Source: Bacteriovoracaceae bacterium
GTDB lineage: Bacteria > Bdellovibrionota > Bacteriovoracia > Bacteriovoracales > Bacteriovoracaceae
Assembly (NCBI GenBank): GCA_947377285.1
Contig: CANCFT010000022.1
Coordinates: 1-55,469 of the forward strand
Direction: 5' to 3'
Length of the DNA: 55,469 bases
The notes under the pieces were generated by a model. It saw nothing but the letters and a program-made list of their open reading frames with translations, searched no databases and was not told the DNA's origin. Every line of letters begins with the position of its first letter. Position 1 is the stretch's first letter. Positions 1-6,972 of the stretch are shown piece by piece. Made by a program: the position numbers and the translations under genes.

Positions 1-569
1 ACATCTTTATAATTACTTTTTTGAATTTCTTCTTGCATCTTTCTGGCGATAATTAATTGGGTCTGTGGCGAAAGTTCTACCAGTCTCAAAACATCTGCAA
101 ATTGCGGACGCTCAAGTATGACTACTACTTTTCCAATGTCACTTGGAACTACAATTTGTCCACCAACGTAGACAGATTCACCCTTCATACCAATTTCTAA
201 ACCTTCGACATCACCGAGTAATTCTTTTAACTGTAAAACGACTTTAGACGATTCTGACGTTGTCACCTTAATTGAGTACCGAGCACGAATATCGCCAACA
301 TTATCACGAAGATTTAAAAGAGTTTCGCCGGCCTTAATACCAATGACATTTATTTGTTTTTTTGCTGGAATGAATTCAATGCGTGCGACGTTTTCATTTG
401 AAACTTTGTTTCCTGTAAAAGGGACAAAGTCTAGCTGTATAATTTTTTCTAAGCCTGCAACAATTTCGATTTCTTTAGGCGCTTCTTCTTTATTTGGAGT
501 TTCCTCTTGGGCAGCAAGGCTCAAACTAGAAAAAACTAAAATGATTAAAAGAAATAACTTATTGACCAT
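1..569 (-). CDS. cpaC: CpaC/RcpA-type Tad pilus secretin, N-terminal part (cut by window edge)
   Basis: The minus-strand reading frame is open from an ATG at 569 to the window edge, about 189 codons. It begins MVNKLFLLIILVFSSLSLAA, a clear signal peptide. The rest reads as the periplasmic N-terminal region of a Tad secretin: a short beta-rich pilus-assembly N-domain around residues 35-105 with the phrase VIGIKAGETLLNLRD, followed by a BON-like stretch with GLEIGMKGESVYVGGQ around residues 120-140. In this family the C-terminal secretin domain, here outside the window, forms the outer-membrane pore for the Flp pilus. The ATG overlaps the end of cpaB by 11 bases, as expected for translationally coupled Tad genes. 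The family assignment rests on position after cpaB as well as on sequence. The pore domain cannot be checked here. Confidence 0.82.
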   Translation of the reverse strand, partial: MVNKLFLLIILVFSSLSLAAQEETPNKEEAPKEIEIVAGLEKIIQLDFVPFTGNKVSNENVARIEFIPAKKQINVIGIKAGETLLNLRDNVGDIRARYSIKVTTSESSKVVLQLKELLGDVEGLEIGMKGESVYVGGQIVVPSDIGKVVVILERPQFADVLRLVELSPQTQLIIARKMQEEIQKSNYKD

Positions 570-1386
570 TATTTTTATTCTCTTTTGAATACTTATCACT
601 ATAAAACTGTTTTGCGGCTGGAGCATCGTCTCCCAAAACATCATAGATCTGTGTCGCTTTTAATCTAACCGGCTCTTTATCTGAATTATTTCTTAAAGAG
701 AGCGATAAACTCCCTCCTGAAAAAGACTGTATAAAAGATAATTTTTGAACATCATAAGGATCGAGCTCTAAAGTAATTGTATTATATGTTGTATAAGTAT
801 TTAAATTCATCGTTCGAATAACTTTTGGTGTCTCTACTCCATAAATTGGAATTGAGTTTGTCATACTCATTCCGGTTGAGAGCACCAATACATCTTGCAA
901 GACAGTTCTTATTGCCTGTAAGTCTTTTCTAGCACCTTGAGAAATATCAATACCAGCTAAAACGTCAACCCTATCGCCTGGCTTAATCAATCTTCCAACT
1001 GCATCTCTTTCTGTAATATTAATTGCGACTGCACGCTTACCAACTGAAACTTGTCTCGATAAACCTGTTTTAATTCCAGGATAAGTCACTCTTGGTTTTG
1101 TGATTTGTTCACCTTTAATAATTGGCACAGTCGCAATGGTATTTTCTAAATCTTTAATCGATTTAAAATGTCCTGGTGATAAAAAATTTTCTGGAACAGT
1201 TTTAACTTCAATTTTCGAATCATCGATCAAGTCCAATTCTTGAATATCAACTTTTGCCACAACAACTGAACTCAAAGTTCCAAAATCACGAATCATCGCT
1301 GCTTTTTGATCTTCGATGTATGTGTAAACCATCAACATGGCAAATCCTGCGATAACGAGGGCCAATGTCAGGGCGCGAGTGTTCAT
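559..1386 (-). CDS. cpaB: Flp pilus assembly protein CpaB (RcpC)
   Basis: A 275-residue protein. The chosen start is the ATG at 1386 (MNTRALTLALVIAGFAML), preceded by AGG at good spacing; a TTG nine bases upstream is less convincing. An N-terminal membrane anchor spans roughly residues 5-24. A SAF-type domain follows at about 35-100, with SVVVAKVDIQELDLI and then VPENFLSPGHF and IIKGEQITKPRV. The RcpC/CpaB domain is around 110-240 and contains VGKRAVAINITERDAVG and IKPGDRVDVLAG. CpaB is a periplasmic, inner-membrane-anchored partner of the Tad secretin. The gene lies between TadE-type pseudopilins and the secretin. Length is normal for the family. A 79-base gap to the upstream gene contains no obvious terminator. 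Confidence 0.9.
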   Translation of the reverse strand: MNTRALTLALVIAGFAMLMVYTYIEDQKAAMIRDFGTLSSVVVAKVDIQELDLIDDSKIEVKTVPENFLSPGHFKSIKDLENTIATVPIIKGEQITKPRVTYPGIKTGLSRQVSVGKRAVAINITERDAVGRLIKPGDRVDVLAGIDISQGARKDLQAIRTVLQDVLVLSTGMSMTNSIPIYGVETPKVIRTMNLNTYTTYNTITLELDPYDVQKLSFIQSFSGGSLSLSLRNNSDKEPVRLKATQIYDVLGDDAPAAKQFYSDKYSKENKNNGQ

Positions 1387-1465
1387 TTTTTCCAACCTGT
1401 TTAAATAACTAGCTTTTTAATTCTATCAAATTTTGATTAAATTTTACTGAGGGGAAGATTTTGCA

Positions 1466-1987
1466 CTAATTGCCTAAAGTACAACTAGCAGTAAGGGCCT
1501 GGTTAGGTTGATCAATACTATAACTATCACGGTCGACTGAGGATGGGGTGTAATAAGGTCCACAAACTCCATAATAGGTAAATACTCGGATAAAGCGGCT
1601 TGAGTCTGGAGCTTCTCTTTCTCCACTATTGCACTCTTCAGTCGTTTTATTTTTTAATATTGAAGAAAATCTAAAACAAGGTGCAAATGGCTTTTCGTTA
1701 GTTAAATGATCATCCCACCCCAATGAGAAAAACCCTACTTTTGAAATTCCAAGATTTCGAAAATGCTTTAATTCTACAAATGGAATAACATATGAATTTC
1801 CTTTCACTAAAGTATAAAAATAGCCACGGACGGCTTTTTGCTGATTGATAGAACCATTAATTGAATTTCCTGTAGTGTAGTAAATTGTATATAGGAACAT
1901 GAGGAAAGGTAGAAATAAAATCATTTCAAATACAGCTTGTCCCTTTTGATTGAAGAATATTTTTTTATTTTTCAAACGCATCTTCAA
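1466..1987 (-). CDS. TadE/TadF-type pseudopilin
   Basis: A 173-residue protein with a basic, Lys-rich N-terminus followed by KGQAVFEMILFLPFLMFLYT. This is the class III prepilin arrangement: cleavage after Gly, Gln at +1, Glu at +5, then a hydrophobic helix. The C-terminal part (residues 60-173) is exported in the model. It contains cysteines near the end (FAPCFRFSS, EECNSGE, VCGPYY, ASCTLG), consistent with disulfides. The start ATG overlaps the stop of the preceding TadE-like gene (ATGA), so the two are probably co-translated. In Tad systems TadE and TadF are minor pseudopilins cleaved by the CpaA/TadV peptidase. TadE cannot be distinguished from TadF by eye. Confidence 0.75.
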   Translation of the reverse strand: MKMRLKNKKIFFNQKGQAVFEMILFLPFLMFLYTIYYTTGNSINGSINQQKAVRGYFYTLVKGNSYVIPFVELKHFRNLGISKVGFFSLGWDDHLTNEKPFAPCFRFSSILKNKTTEECNSGEREAPDSSRFIRVFTYYGVCGPYYTPSSVDRDSYSIDQPNQALTASCTLGN

Positions 1988-2508
1988 CCTCCATTATCGT
2001 CTAGAGTTGCATGTATATCGCAATGACCAGCACCACCCATTGTAACAGTGGATATCGCAGAACAAACTTGAGTAAATACTTCATTCCTCGTTGGCTCTCG
2101 TCCAAGAAAAGATTCTGACCGGTAAACAACTTGATCTTTCCCGCCAATAAATCCTAATGAAAAGACTTGATGAAACTCCGTCCAAACTCCAACAAAGGCC
2201 GAAAAATTAACATTTGATGGACTATTTTCTTTAAGAGTTCCATCAAAGTTTGAAATTAATTGTTCTGGTAAATATTTTTTAAAAATTTTAGTTGCAAATC
2301 TGAATACAGGCTCATCTCCTGCACTTACTTCTCCATACCTTTCAGCATCACCGACAAGATAACTTCGAGATGCCATATAAGTCGCATGGTGAACCATATA
2401 TCCATTCGTGTAATTTATGGCCATTTTTAAAAATAAAAATATAAAACCTACGGCGGCCGTAAAAGTTAAAATAAATTCAATGGTAGATTGTCCTTTATTA
2501 TTTTTCAT
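1984..2508 (-). CDS. TadE-like pseudopilin
   Basis: A 174-residue protein with a class III prepilin leader: MKNNKGQSTIEFILTFTAAV, then a hydrophobic helix to about residue 30. The segment after the helix (NYTNGYMVHHATYMASRSYL) resembles the helical stalk of TadE proteins, which often carry A-RxY-type residues there. Two cysteines occur near the C-terminus. The start codon overlaps the stop of the upstream pilin-like gene by four bases, and its own stop overlaps the next start. It therefore sits in a tightly coupled block of prepilin genes. The predicted role is a minor pilin or assembly factor of the Flp pilus. Confidence 0.78.
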   Translation of the reverse strand: MKNNKGQSTIEFILTFTAAVGFIFLFLKMAINYTNGYMVHHATYMASRSYLVGDAERYGEVSAGDEPVFRFATKIFKKYLPEQLISNFDGTLKENSPSNVNFSAFVGVWTEFHQVFSLGFIGGKDQVVYRSESFLGREPTRNEVFTQVCSAISTVTMGGAGHCDIHATLDDNGG

Positions 2509-2855
2509 GGTGGTGGATAAACGTCAGCTCCGCTGAAGAAATGACTCTTATTATCTTTTGCATTAAAATAGGTATCATGCCCATTTGATCCATATTCATA
2601 TTCCATTTTTGATTCAAATGGTACTTCTGGATTATATTCAATGCCATATCGATAGGAATAGCTGATCCCTTTTTTCATCATAAAAAACATTCCGTCTTTA
2701 CCAGCTAAAAAATTCTTAAAACGTTTGTTATTGTAAAAAGCATAACTAAGCGAGCTGATCACCGCGAGCAATAAAATATACTCAACAACCGTTTGACCAC
2801 GCTTATTTGTTAGTAACTGAGTACTGAATGATTTTGCCATCCGAACCACATCCAT
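2505..2855 (-). CDS. Flp-like class III prepilin with extended C-terminus
   Basis: A 116-residue protein. The leader motif KRGQTVVEYILLLAVISSLS (residues about 18-37) is the classic Flp form with Gln, Glu and Tyr at +1, +5 and +6 of the mature protein. Unlike an ordinary Flp pilin of 50-60 residues, the mature part continues for a further 60 residues, rich in Tyr, Gly and Asp (ISYSYRYGIEYNP, EYEYGSNGHD), ending in three prolines. Two starts are possible, at 2855 or 2840; both overlap the end of cpaA, by 46 or 31 bases. It may be a minor or adhesive pilin subunit of the Tad system, an inference from leader and context only. Confidence 0.7.
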   Translation of the reverse strand: MDVVRMAKSFSTQLLTNKRGQTVVEYILLLAVISSLSYAFYNNKRFKNFLAGKDGMFFMMKKGISYSYRYGIEYNPEVPFESKMEYEYGSNGHDTYFNAKDNKSHFFSGADVYPPP

Positions 2856-3319
2856 GCGATAAAAATTACTGGAGCATAAGTAAATTTTTTCCCAAAAATT
2901 TTTTTTATACCTTTTACATCTCCTATTCTAGTTAAGATTACTATCTTATCTAGATTTTTAAGAGCACTAAATAACAAAATCGAACTTCCGATTAAAACAG
3001 TTGTGTATAACAGATAAAGAAACGCTCTATCTTGAAGTCCCAAAGGAATTAAAAGATAAAGTGAGGAAAGATATTTTGAATCTCCACCTCCCATTATATT
3101 TAATACAAACAATAAAAATCCGACTAACAAAAATGAAATGGGAAATATAAGAATTCCGAAACTCCACTTATAAATTTCTGGATAAACAAGTGTAAGAACG
3201 CAAAAAAATAAAGCATTGATAAAAATCCAAACATTTGAAATTTTTGTCGTTTTAAAATCGATATAGGCAACAACTAAAAGCTGAATTGATAGAAATATGA
3301 AAACCATAATAGGCATCAT
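2810..3319 (-). CDS. cpaA: Tad-type prepilin peptidase (CpaA/TadV)
   Basis: A 169-residue polytopic membrane protein. Its hydrophobic segments, aspartate positions and neighbours identify an A24-type prepilin peptidase lacking the methylase domain. The first catalytic Asp is in VAYIDFKTTKISN near residue 21. The second is in the conserved MGGGDSK motif near residue 77. The chosen start is the ATG at 3319 with AGGAAAAG upstream; a second ATG follows immediately. This start shares one base with the stop of the preceding pilin gene (TAATG). The enzyme should remove class III leaders from the neighbouring prepilins. It is distinct from the larger PilD-type peptidase at 52969-53739. Confidence 0.88.
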   Translation of the reverse strand: MMPIMVFIFLSIQLLVVAYIDFKTTKISNVWIFINALFFCVLTLVYPEIYKWSFGILIFPISFLLVGFLLFVLNIMGGGDSKYLSSLYLLIPLGLQDRAFLYLLYTTVLIGSSILLFSALKNLDKIVILTRIGDVKGIKKIFGKKFTYAPVIFIAWMWFGWQNHSVLSY

Positions 3320-3543
3320 TATTTCTTTTCCTGATTCATATAGCCTGTATAAAAGCAGTCGCGCTTGCACACGCCTACTGTGAATTGCTCCGTTAACTCA
3401 AATCCCATATATCCAATCGAACTCAAAAGAGTTTTACTGAGACCTCGGACCATACTAATTCCGATGAAAGTCATAAAGCTAAAAATGAGTAGATATTCAA
3501 TAAGTGCTTGACCATTTTCTTTAAATTTATTTTTAAAAGTCAT
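3319..3543 (-). CDS. Small class III prepilin (Flp-like)
   Basis: A 74-residue protein, MTFKNKFKENGQALIEYLLI, again with Gly-Gln at the cleavage site, Glu-Tyr at +5/+6 and a hydrophobic helix to about residue 30. The mature region is about 64 residues and carries two cysteines close together (GVCKRDCFYTG), which is unusual for a major Flp pilin. The start has no recognisable Shine-Dalgarno sequence (TTTAAATTATG). Its stop overlaps the cpaA start. It lies directly after the flp gene, separated by 97 bases with no clear terminator. Probably a minor pilin. Confidence 0.75.
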   Translation of the reverse strand: MTFKNKFKENGQALIEYLLIFSFMTFIGISMVRGLSKTLLSSIGYMGFELTEQFTVGVCKRDCFYTGYMNQEKK

Positions 3544-3640
3544 AATTTAAAGATTAAAGAAGGATGCTATTGGTGCAACAGGAGGCAAACAATGCCGAAA
3601 TGATTGTTGAAAATATTCTTAATTTAAATCTAAGAAAATT

Positions 3641-3829
3641 TTATGGAGTATTCATATCCTTAACCATATTGTCTGCATTGCTGAAGACATCATCAGTTAA
3701 TTTACCAAGCCTAGCACCCGCAGTGTTCTTAAACTTGAAAACAATCATCGCAACAACTGCTACAAGTAAGATATATTCTGTTGATGTTTGCCCACTTTCA
3801 TCTTTCAAATAGGCTACAAGCTGCTTCAT
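3641..3829 (-). CDS. flp: Flp major pilin
   Basis: A 62-residue protein, the standard size for Flp/Fap pilins. The leader MKQLVAYLKDESG is followed by QTSTEYILLVAVVAMIVFKF, giving Gln+1, Glu+5, Tyr+6 and the hydrophobic helix. A short amphipathic tail with KNTAGARLGKLTDDVFSNAD ends the protein. AAGGAGAG sits just upstream of the ATG. As first gene of the minus-strand Tad block and closest to the family norm, it is the best candidate for the main shaft subunit. I could not assign a confident promoter upstream; a sigma-54 pattern was looked for and not found. Confidence 0.88.
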   Translation of the reverse strand: MKQLVAYLKDESGQTSTEYILLVAVVAMIVFKFKNTAGARLGKLTDDVFSNADNMVKDMNTP

Positions 3830-4027
3830 AATGTCTCTCCTTTTCTTGAAATCACACTTATTCCTTCTCGTAACTTTTTGATTAAAACTTAAATTATGTG
3901 CAATATTATTTTATCATAATGCTCAACAATTAGATGACTTTGTAAGCGGGAAATGCTTTTTTCTGGGCAACCAGTTAAAATTACGAGGATGGCAAAAAGT
4001 TTCCTAGAGAACTAAACACCCAAGGTG

Positions 4028-4033
4028 TATAAT
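4028..4033 (+). promoter_or_regulatory. -10 box of the 6S RNA promoter
   Basis: TATAAT in the context GTGTATAATGG lies seven bases before the G that begins the closing stem of the 6S candidate, exactly where a sigma-70 -10 box should be. No convincing -35 hexamer is visible at 16-18 bases upstream. Confidence 0.7.
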
Positions 4034-4039
4034 GGAAGT

Positions 4040-4232
4040 GAGTCTAGGAGTTGGCATTAAGTTGGTTCCTCTATAAAGATATATTCGGGAGCGGTCCCTG
4101 GTCACGGTGTGCAAGCTCATATTTAACCCTCTGGGTTTTTTTAGTGAGAAGCCTGAACTGACTACTAACTGCAGCCACCTATTTTAAAAATGGGCGGAAC
4201 CTGAGAGTAAGTCCTGCTCCTAGGCTCTTTTT
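4040..4232 (+). ncRNA. ssrS: 6S RNA (SsrS) candidate
   Basis: This 444-base gene-free stretch (3830-4273) holds a transcript-like unit of about 190 nt, the normal 6S size. Its ends pair: 4040-4050 (GAGTCTAGGAG) with 4217-4227 (CTCCTAGGCTC), 11 bp including one G-U, followed by a T-run at 4228-4232 that would serve as terminator. A second paired block is GGTTCC at 4064-4069 with GGAACC at 4196-4201. The tip is an AACCC/GGGTT hairpin at 4125-4137. On the 3' side of the central region, GAGAAGCCT (4146-4154) matches the same string in Escherichia coli 6S RNA, and GGTGTGCAAGCTC on the 5' side resembles its partner. The overall long rod with a large central bubble is the 6S architecture that mimics an open promoter and binds sigma-70 RNA polymerase. 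A covariance-model search would settle it. Confidence 0.82.
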
Positions 4233-4238
4233 AAGTTA

Positions 4239-4264
4239 TTGACAATAAAGCAGTCTGCTATGAT
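4239..4264 (+). promoter_or_regulatory. Promoter of the 4274 gene (extended -10)
   Basis: TTGACA at 4239-4244 and an extended -10, TGCTATGAT, at 4256-4264. The 14-base spacing between hexamers is short, but the TGn extension can compensate. The expected start of transcription, about 4270-4272, falls only two to four bases before the ATG at 4274, so the mRNA would be nearly leaderless. Confidence 0.55.
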
Positions 4265-4273
4265 CATTTTATT

Positions 4274-4810
4274 ATGATCGAAAACAATCAAACATTTCAG
4301 TCTCTCAATTATGCATGGATCGAAGGCCTTGCCCTTGATGAAATCAATATGGATGAATCTGGAATAGTGAACATCAATGGTCATTTAAACCCAGAATTAC
4401 TCTTAGAAGAATCTTCAATTGCATTCATGAATGATTTACGTGATCGTTTTGAAGCTTATTGTACAAAATTTAATGAACACCGCGCTCGCAATATGTCAGG
4501 AGCGACCATTAAATTATTTAAAATTTCAAATACAGTTAATGACTTTATGCTTTTTAGAAATTCATTGAGATTAATTTTTGCACGTAAATCTTACGATGTG
4601 ATTTCAATTGGGTTTTTGGCAAATGGAAAAGATATTTATGGGGCGCGTTTGAGTTTTAACGACCAATTTGGCTCGACAAATATCCACGAAGTTCGTGCTC
4701 ACCTAGGCCCATTTAACAAAATCACCTGGCGCTTTAATAATGAAGTTGTTGATGTAGATGCACTTGTTCGACATTACCTCACTGAGTTTATCGTCAACTC
4801 TGCTCGCTAA
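4274..4810 (+). CDS. Conserved-looking protein of unknown function after 6S RNA
   Basis: A 178-residue soluble protein that I do not recognise. There is no signal peptide, membrane segment or known motif. The N-terminal third is acidic (residues 12-50: IEGLALDEINMDESG and so on). The middle is basic and hydrophobic (SLRLIFARKSYDVISIGFLA), and the C-terminal half has alternating beta-like strands (DIYGARLSFNDQFG, KITWRFNNEVVDVD). No Shine-Dalgarno sequence precedes the ATG, in keeping with the promoter placement. A second in-frame ATG occurs at 4349 without a better ribosome site. It ends one base before the convergent RmlD-like gene. It is coding by length and codon pattern; function unknown. 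Confidence 0.7.
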   Translation: MIENNQTFQSLNYAWIEGLALDEINMDESGIVNINGHLNPELLLEESSIAFMNDLRDRFEAYCTKFNEHRARNMSGATIKLFKISNTVNDFMLFRNSLRLIFARKSYDVISIGFLANGKDIYGARLSFNDQFGSTNIHEVRAHLGPFNKITWRFNNEVVDVDALVRHYLTEFIVNSAR

Positions 4811-5809
4811 TTAGATAAAAGAAATCCCTTCACCTTTATTAATGACAACTTTACCTTCATGCTTGTTTCCATTAAATCTTTTATAAGTAAATTCTAGTGA
4901 TTCTCTTATAGTTGGCATTTTTATTTTAAGTAATCCTTCTAAGTTCAAAGGATTCAATTTGAAATGTAAATGCTCTTCTAGTTTTTCCAAACTAGATCCT
5001 TTGGCAATTGGAAATGGCCACTTACCACTATTAACAAGGCCGTCTGATTCATTAAAAATTTCACAATATAATTTAGAAAACTCATAATGTGTCATCGTAT
5101 CTTGAGCACTAAACTGGATAAGTCTGTTGGCCACATTTTTATCAATGCACATTTTCAAAATCATTCCTAAAAAATAAACATCTAAAAATCCTTGATGAAC
5201 AAAATTATCATAAGTTGTATTCAAATTATTTTTAATGTTTTTCTGAAGCAATTCAAAAAAGTTATTTCGAAGAGGAGAAATCCCTCTCCCATATATTTTA
5301 CAACATCTAATAATTAAATAATTTAGCGATGATTTTTGTAAGTAAAACTCTGATGAGGCCTGCGCTTTCCCGTACTGACAAATAACATCTGGGTTGTCCG
5401 CTTCGTGATAGTTTTTATTAGCTCCAGCAAAAATAAATTGAGAGGAAAAATAAACAATTCGAGCACCGTATCGAGGTGCCAATTCTGCAACATTAAATAA
5501 TCCCGCTGAATTTAAGGCATCACAAACATTTGGTCTTTCTGAGCATGCTTTCAAAGTAGAGAGACCGACACAATACAGAACAAAGTCTGGCTTAAAAGCA
5601 TAAAGAACTAATTGCACTTCATCTTTATTAAGCACATCACATGGAAGAGTTAATATACCTGGCAATGGCTGATTTTTATGATGATATGTTCCTACAACTC
5701 GATAATCTTTTCTGAAAAACTCCGCGAGATTAGAACCAACAAAAGAATTTATACCAATTATTAAAACTGTCTTTCGTTTATCAATTGCTTCGCTTTGATC
5801 TATTGCCAT
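4811..5809 (-). CDS. RmlD-like NAD(P)-dependent sugar reductase (extended SDR family)
   Basis: A 332-residue protein with an N-terminal Rossmann fold: VLIIGINSFVGSNLAE (residues 15-30) carries the GxxxxxG dinucleotide motif. Then come CDVLNKDEVQLVL, FVLYCVGLSTLKACSERP and VYFSSQFIFAG, which track dTDP-4-dehydrorhamnose reductase and MAT2B-like proteins in order. The active-site tyrosine is Tyr146 in QYGKAQ. The lysine expected four residues later is Gln150, so catalysis may be impaired or the protein may be a binding or regulatory version. The start at 5809 has GAGGA at good spacing. It lies 85 bases beyond the flagellin terminator, so it probably has its own weak promoter. Position beside flagellin genes suggests, but does not show, a role in surface or flagellar glycan synthesis. 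Confidence 0.72.
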   Translation of the reverse strand: MAIDQSEAIDKRKTVLIIGINSFVGSNLAEFFRKDYRVVGTYHHKNQPLPGILTLPCDVLNKDEVQLVLYAFKPDFVLYCVGLSTLKACSERPNVCDALNSAGLFNVAELAPRYGARIVYFSSQFIFAGANKNYHEADNPDVICQYGKAQASSEFYLQKSSLNYLIIRCCKIYGRGISPLRNNFFELLQKNIKNNLNTTYDNFVHQGFLDVYFLGMILKMCIDKNVANRLIQFSAQDTMTHYEFSKLYCEIFNESDGLVNSGKWPFPIAKGSSLEKLEEHLHFKLNPLNLEGLLKIKMPTIRESLEFTYKRFNGNKHEGKVVINKGEGISFI

Positions 5810-5895
5810 AATGATTCCTCTTTTAAGTCATTAGTGTAACATAATTGCCCGCTCTCGGCTCCTGTCTCCGCGTGCATACATTCCATCCTGGAAAT

Positions 5896-5934
5896 AAAAA
5901 AGAGGAAAGTTGCTCCATTCGGAGCAACTTTCCT
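5896..5934 (-). terminator. Rho-independent terminator of flagellin gene 1
   Basis: A perfect 14-bp inverted repeat, 5903-5916 against 5921-5934 (AGGAAAGTTGCTCC with a four-base loop). On the minus strand it is followed by CTTTTTTA, and it begins five bases beyond the flagellin stop codon. Confidence 0.93.
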
Positions 5935-5938
5935 TGAA

Positions 5939-6775
5939 TTAACCTTGTAGTAGTTTAAGAGCTGAGTTAGGCGACTGATTCGCTTGCGATAGTACCGAAA
6001 CACCTGCCTGAAGAAGAATGTTATTCTTCGTCAATTCTGCTGTCTCAGCAGCTACATCAACATCTCTAATTCTCGAGTTGGCAGCAGATAAGTTTTCATC
6101 GCTGACTTCCAAGTTATTAGTGACTGATTGCAACCGGTTCTGAAGGGCCCCAAAATTCGCTCGCACACCGTTGATATGCACCAAAGCATCATCAAGTTTT
6201 TTAAGCGAAGCTTGTGCACCTTCTTTCGTAGACACCCCATCGATCGCCAAACTAAGTGACTCGAGAGATGCGTCCGCTCCTGCTCCGTCGTAGTGAAGTC
6301 TATCGAGGATAGGATCATTTTTAATACCAACTTGGAATTCGAGTTTTCCGCCTGTTCCATCGAGAAGTTTAATTCCGTTAAACTCGGTAGACTTTGAAAT
6401 TCTATCAATCTCTTCTTTGAGATTTTGAAATTCAATGTCTGTAAATCCTCTCTCCGTTTTCCCAACTGTATCTGAAGCGGCTTGGACTGAAAGTTCTCTA
6501 AGTCTAATGATGATGTTCGAGATTTCATTCATTCCACCTTCTGCCGTTTGTAACATTGAGATTGCGTCGCCAGCATTTCGCTTAGCTTGTCTCATTCCTC
6601 TTATTTGCGCTTTTAAGTTTTCACTTATAGCTAATCCCGCTGCATCGTCTCCAGACCGAGTGATACGTTCACCAGAAGATAATTTTCTCAAATTATCATT
6701 TTGTGCTCTGGTGTTGATCCCTAAAGATCTTTGTGCCGATAACGACGGAATATTTGTGTTTATTCTTAAACCCAT
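5939..6775 (-). CDS. fliC: Flagellin (copy 1)
   Basis: A 278-residue flagellin with only the conserved D0/D1 cores. The N-terminal part has MGLRINTNIPSLSAQRSLG, LRKLSSGERITRSGDDAAGL and QTAEGGMNEISNIIIRLREL. The C-terminal part has NGVRANFGALQNRLQ, SAANSRIRDVDVAAETAELT and SVLSQANQSPNSALKLL. The surface D2/D3 region is absent, giving a minimal-length flagellin as found in Bdellovibrio-type bacteria. AAAGGAG precedes the ATG by seven bases. The leader holds a palindrome and a second GGA-containing site (annotated separately). No sigma-28 pattern was found upstream, unlike copy 2. The gene ends at a strong terminator. The symbol is generic; which filament position it occupies cannot be told. 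Confidence 0.95.
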   Translation of the reverse strand: MGLRINTNIPSLSAQRSLGINTRAQNDNLRKLSSGERITRSGDDAAGLAISENLKAQIRGMRQAKRNAGDAISMLQTAEGGMNEISNIIIRLRELSVQAASDTVGKTERGFTDIEFQNLKEEIDRISKSTEFNGIKLLDGTGGKLEFQVGIKNDPILDRLHYDGAGADASLESLSLAIDGVSTKEGAQASLKKLDDALVHINGVRANFGALQNRLQSVTNNLEVSDENLSAANSRIRDVDVAAETAELTKNNILLQAGVSVLSQANQSPNSALKLLQG

Positions 6776-6797
6776 TTTTAATCTCCTTTCACAAAAA

Positions 6798-6831
6798 ACC
6801 TCCTGGTATTACTTTGAACATCTTGTTCAAA
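6798..6831 (-). promoter_or_regulatory. Flagellin 1 leader: CsrA-like site and palindrome
   Basis: On the minus strand, 6798-6809 reads AUACCAGGAGGU, matching 10 of 12 positions of the CsrA SELEX consensus RUACARGGAUGU. It lies about ten bases upstream of the true ribosome site, so two GGA-containing sites sit close together. Immediately upstream, 6813-6831 is a perfect palindrome (TTTGAACA, three bases, TGTTCAAA) able to form a hairpin or bind a dimeric protein. CsrA control is an inference. Confidence 0.4.
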
Positions 6832-6972
6832 AAATTATTATTATTTTTTTAATATTCACGTACAATTGTCATAAGCTCTAACCATCTACTACAATGTTAG
6901 GTCTCTTCATTAAAATCACTTTTCTTCAGCATCAACTCACACTTTGCAGGCGTGTTTGAGGCTCATCACTTA

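Noticed and set aside
3830..3960. Sigma-54 promoter for the Flp pilin operon
   Set aside because: A TTGCA-like element is present, but no GG occurs at the required distance; no confident promoter could be assigned.
6052..6881. Long open frames of about 150 codons overlapping flagellin 1 on both strands
   Set aside because: They lie over conserved flagellin D0/D1 coding sequence in other frames, and their translations show no family features.
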